From assembly GCF_030270585.1 (NCBI RefSeq), contig NZ_BSYI01000047.1, positions 1 to 43,470 on the forward strand: a stretch of 43,470 bases of DNA. The letters run 5' to 3'. This document shows, in pieces, positions 41,078 through 43,470 of this stretch. The DNA comes from Paralimibaculum aggregatum (GTDB lineage Bacteria > Pseudomonadota > Alphaproteobacteria > Rhodobacterales > Rhodobacteraceae). Under the pieces are notes generated by a model. The model saw nothing but the letters and a program-made list of their open reading frames with translations. It had not been told where the DNA came from and searched no databases. Positions within the stretch are counted from its first letter, which is position 1, and each line of letters begins with the position of its first letter. The position numbers and the translations under genes were made by a program.

Positions 41078-41737
41078 ATGGAACCGAACCGCCACGACCT
41101 GCCGACCGTCGACGAGAGCCAGGCGCGCGAGCGTGCCAAGGCGAGCTATCAGGGCCAGCGCCTCAGCAACGCGCAGTTCGAGGACGCCTGGGCGATCGCC
41201 AAGATCATGCGGACCGAAATCAAGAGCTCCGGCAGCTTCACCGAGAAGCTGACCGACTATGCCCATGCCTTCGCCCGCTCGCAGCGCTTCGATCAGTTGA
41301 AGGGCGAGACGATCATCCGCGACATCTTCAAGGAGCGCTACGGCCAGACCATGAACCAGATGCGCGAGGCGCAGCTCGAGCGCGAAGGAAAGCTCGACGA
41401 CTTCGCCCGCAAGGAAGCGCTGAACGTGGCGCGGGGTGTTCCCGAGCTCATCCAGTCGGGCGAGACCATGCCCTTCTACAAGTCCTACGACATCCAGGCG
41501 ACCACATTTGCCGAGGCCTTCCAGATCAGCGAGGCCACAGCCAAGACGGTGATGAAGGAGGCCTACAAGGAGGCGGAGGGCCGCGATCTCTACGAGGCCG
41601 GCAAGGAGGTTGAGGAGCGCGTCCACCGCCCCAAGGTCGAAGCCGAACGCCGTGCCCGCGAGACCGACCGGCTGAAGCAGAGCTATGGCGAGGCGAGCGG
41701 CCCCCGCCGCGGCTATCAGCGCCGATACGAGCCGTAA
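41078..41737 (+). CDS. Helical accessory protein of the transfer module
   Basis: 219 aa, not recognised. An acidic N-terminus and repeated amphipathic helices fill the first 120 residues. The segment TTFAEAFQISEATAKTVMKEAY (about 145-166) could be a helix-turn-helix-like hairpin, and the basic C-terminal tail includes GPRRGYQRRYEP. AAGGAAAGCAAG precedes the ATG. The last gene before a 168-nt promoter-bearing gap. Confidence 0.65.
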   Translation: MEPNRHDLPTVDESQARERAKASYQGQRLSNAQFEDAWAIAKIMRTEIKSSGSFTEKLTDYAHAFARSQRFDQLKGETIIRDIFKERYGQTMNQMREAQLEREGKLDDFARKEALNVARGVPELIQSGETMPFYKSYDIQATTFAEAFQISEATAKTVMKEAYKEAEGRDLYEAGKEVEERVHRPKVEAERRARETDRLKQSYGEASGPRRGYQRRYEP

Positions 41738-41830
41738 CGTATCGGGTCCATCGGAGCGTGGCCTGTAGTGACGCGATAGTCGAAGAAAGGGTCGAGTTAT
41801 GACTAGGTCGAATAAAAGTACAAAATTACC

Positions 41831-41859
41831 TTGTGGAAATAGGATTGTTGTCCTATGTT
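41831..41859 (+). promoter_or_regulatory. Promoter with internal palindrome before the recombinase operon
   Basis: TTGTGG (41831-41836) and TATGTT (41854-41859) are 17 nt apart and form a plausible promoter. The spacer and -10 contain ATAGGA-N6-TCCTAT (41839-41856), a perfect inverted repeat where a repressor could sit. The start codon is at 41906. The stretch is AT-rich in contrast to both neighbours. Confidence 0.5.
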
Positions 41860-41905
41860 CTATAAATGTTCTTATTCATCATTTCGATCAAGAAAGGAGA
41901 CAGGG

Positions 41906-42253
41906 ATGACCAAGAAACAACCAGAAGCAACCTTCCGGGACGGCGCGCTCAAGCTGACCGTCTGGAAGAACGAGGGCCAGTCCGGCCCCTTTCTCACAAC
42001 CACCATCGCGCGGACCTACCGCACCGAGGCGGGCCATGTCGCCGACACGCAGAGCCTCTCGGTATCCGACCTGCCGCGGATCGCCGCGCTCTGCCAAATC
42101 GCCTATGCGCGCAGCCTCGAGATGCGCCGGGAGCTGGCTGTGGAGGCCGAGACCCTGCCGCTGATCGAGGAGGACCGCCCGCGCAGTGCCTTCGCGCGCG
42201 GGACGCGAGGCCAGGCTCCCGATCGCCCCCATGATCGCCGGAGCCCGCGCTGA
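41906..42253 (+). CDS. Small hypothetical protein upstream of the recombinase
   Basis: 115 aa. An ordered N-terminal part of alternating strands (FRDGALKLTVWKNEGQSGPFLTTTIARTY) leads to a helix (DLPRIAALCQIAYARSLEMRREL) and a disordered Arg/Pro tail. This strand-then-helix layout is common among small proteins next to serine recombinases in alphaproteobacterial islands; function unknown. AGAAAGGAGACAGGG precedes the ATG. First gene of the recombinase unit. Confidence 0.7.
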   Translation: MTKKQPEATFRDGALKLTVWKNEGQSGPFLTTTIARTYRTEAGHVADTQSLSVSDLPRIAALCQIAYARSLEMRRELAVEAETLPLIEEDRPRSAFARGTRGQAPDRPHDRRSPR

Positions 42254-42272
42254 GCCCGAGGAGATGCCAAGC

Positions 42273-42587
42273 ATGACAAACGACACCGACAAGACCCCGC
42301 AGAAGATCGTCGAGATCGACTGGGCGTTCTACGAGACATATCTCGCCGAGGCCGATCTGACCGAGGACGAGAAGCGCCAGTTCCTTGAGGCGCTCTGGTC
42401 CATCGTCGTTGCCTTCGTCGACCTCGGCTACGGCATCCATCCTGTACAGGAAGTCTGTGGACAACTAGGCGATGCCCTCCCTGCTCCGGTGCCGCATGCG
42501 TTAGACTTGGAGGAGCCCCGGCTCGACCGGCGCTTCGCCGCCGCCGCGGAGCGCCCGACAGCTGGGCGGAAAGCGAGGACGCCATGA
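42273..42587 (+). CDS. Small acidic protein coupled to the recombinase
   Basis: 104 aa. An acidic helical core (IVEIDWAFYETYLAEADLTEDEKRQFLEAL, then VVAFVDLGYGIHPVQEVCG) is followed by a Pro/Arg-rich tail. GAGGAG lies 9 nt before the ATG at 42273; an ATG at 42264 is the alternative. It overlaps the recombinase start by 4 nt. The tight coupling invites the idea of a recombination cofactor, but nothing in the sequence proves it. Confidence 0.7.
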   Translation: MTNDTDKTPQKIVEIDWAFYETYLAEADLTEDEKRQFLEALWSIVVAFVDLGYGIHPVQEVCGQLGDALPAPVPHALDLEEPRLDRRFAAAAERPTAGRKARTP

Positions 42588-43470
42588 CCAGCTATGCCAG
42601 CATCGAGGAGGACCGTGACGAGGGCCCGATCCACGCGGTGATATACTGCCGCGTCTCGAGCACCGCGCAGGTGCGCCGCGGCCACGGGCTCGACAGCCAG
42701 GAGATGCGCTGCCGAGAATACGCCGAGTCACAGGGCTACATCGTCGAGGCGGTCTTCCCGGACGATGTCTCCGGCGGCGGCGACTTCATGCGTCGCCCCG
42801 GCATGGTGGCGCTGTTGAGCTATCTCGATGCGCAGACCGGCAAGACCTATGCCGTCATCTTCGACGACCTGAAGCGCTTCGCCCGCGACACCGAGTTCCA
42901 CATCAAACTCAAGCGCGAGCTGCGCCAACGCGGCGCGCGCGTCGAATGCCTCAACTTCCGATTCGAGGACACCCCCGAGGGTGAATTCATCGAGACCATC
43001 CTCGCCGCACAGGGCGAACTTGAGCGCAAGCAGAACGGGCGGCAGGTGGTGCAGAAGATGCGCGCCCGCGTGCTCGACGGCTACTGGCTGTTCTCGCCGG
43101 TGCTCGGCTACCGCTACGATAAGGTGCCGGGCCAGGGAAAGATGCTGGTCCCCGATGAGCCCAACGCCATGATCGTCCGCGAGGCACTCGAAGGCTTCGC
43201 CGCCGGGCGCCTGCAATCGCCCGCTGAGGTGCAGCGCTTCCTCGAACGCTTCCCCTCGATCCCGAAGGACCGCTACGGGCGCGTGCGGCTGCAGCTCGCC
43301 ATCGAAACGCTGCGCCGCCCGCTTTATGCCGGCTATCTCTCGGTGCCCAAATGGGACATCCACCTGCAGCCCGGCCGCCACGAGGCACTGATCGACTTCG
43401 AGACCTGGACGAAGATCCAGGACCGGCTCGACGGTAAGCCGCTGGCGCCCGCACGCAAGGACATCAGCAC
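42584..43470 (+). CDS. Large serine recombinase, 3' truncated by the window
   Basis: At least 295 aa, still open at the right edge. The resolvase-type catalytic domain starts VIYCRVSSTAQ (Ser25 the expected nucleophile) and includes FDDLKRFARD and LAAQGELERKQNGRQVVQK. The recombinase domain (PF07508 type) begins about 165 (GYWLFSPVLGYRY) and includes RRPLYAGYL. The coiled-coil/zinc-ribbon end expected in a 500-aa protein lies outside. Such enzymes integrate and excise phages, ICEs and mobilizable islands at att sites. The ATGA overlap with the preceding gene sets the start. It probably marks one end of the element. Confidence 0.93.
   Translation, partial: MTSYASIEEDRDEGPIHAVIYCRVSSTAQVRRGHGLDSQEMRCREYAESQGYIVEAVFPDDVSGGGDFMRRPGMVALLSYLDAQTGKTYAVIFDDLKRFARDTEFHIKLKRELRQRGARVECLNFRFEDTPEGEFIETILAAQGELERKQNGRQVVQKMRARVLDGYWLFSPVLGYRYDKVPGQGKMLVPDEPNAMIVREALEGFAAGRLQSPAEVQRFLERFPSIPKDRYGRVRLQLAIETLRRPLYAGYLSVPKWDIHLQPGRHEALIDFETWTKIQDRLDGKPLAPARKDIS

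Overview
The DNA is high-GC with strong G/C bias at third codon positions in most genes. Together with the gene families present (Liv-type ABC importer, dense acyl-CoA catabolic operons, an IS3 transposase of a type familiar from this group, VirD2-like relaxase and TraG/VirD4-like coupling protein), this points to an alphaproteobacterium, most likely Rhodobacterales. That placement rests on gene content and style, not on a marker gene; no rRNA or tRNA gene was recognised.

Region A (about 310-19404) is a divergent catabolic regulon. The minus-strand operon (8296 down to 310) encodes an enoyl-CoA hydratase, a degenerate crotonase-like protein, a DUF35 OB-fold protein, a thiolase-like protein with Ser in place of the nucleophilic Cys, an MFE-2-like SDR dehydrogenase, a double-hotdog MaoC hydratase, an acyl-CoA dehydrogenase, a PRISE-type NAD(P)-dependent reductase and a cyclase-family hydrolase. 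The plus-strand operon (8615-19404) encodes a branched-chain-amino-acid-type ABC importer (binding protein, two ATPases, two permeases), a second acyl-CoA dehydrogenase, a TetR regulator, a PaaK-like acyl-CoA ligase, two family III CoA-transferases and a DECR-like SDR. Almost all genes overlap by 1-4 nt, so each arm should be one translationally coupled unit. Two near-identical 14-bp palindromes in the 318-bp divergent gap are probable operators for the internal TetR protein. The gene set implies import of a carboxylic acid, CoA activation, beta-oxidation-like steps and a final thiolytic or, more likely, retro-aldol cleavage. The substrate cannot be read from sequence; an alicyclic, terpenoid or steroid-like compound fits best.

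Region B (about 19.4-20.8 kb) is a junction holding an IS3-family OrfB that has lost its first catalytic Asp.

Region C (20.9 kb to the right edge) is a mobile, probably integrative and mobilizable, element. It starts with a MobC-like protein and a VirD2-like relaxase, followed by an ArdC-like antirestriction protein. Cargo follows: an SF2 helicase fused to a PD-(D/E)xK nuclease (candidate single-gene defence system), a complete type I restriction-modification operon (hsdM-hsdS-hsdR), a 700-bp regulatory region with three 67-bp tandem repeats and several palindromes, an AT-rich two-TM membrane protein and two proteins with internal repeats. From 36086 a plus-strand operon encodes membrane proteins, a coupling ATPase whose membrane anchor appears to be a separate overlapping gene, charged accessory proteins and, at the edge, a large serine recombinase that is incomplete in the window. 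No VirB-type secretion genes are visible, so the element either borrows a mating channel or carries one outside the window.
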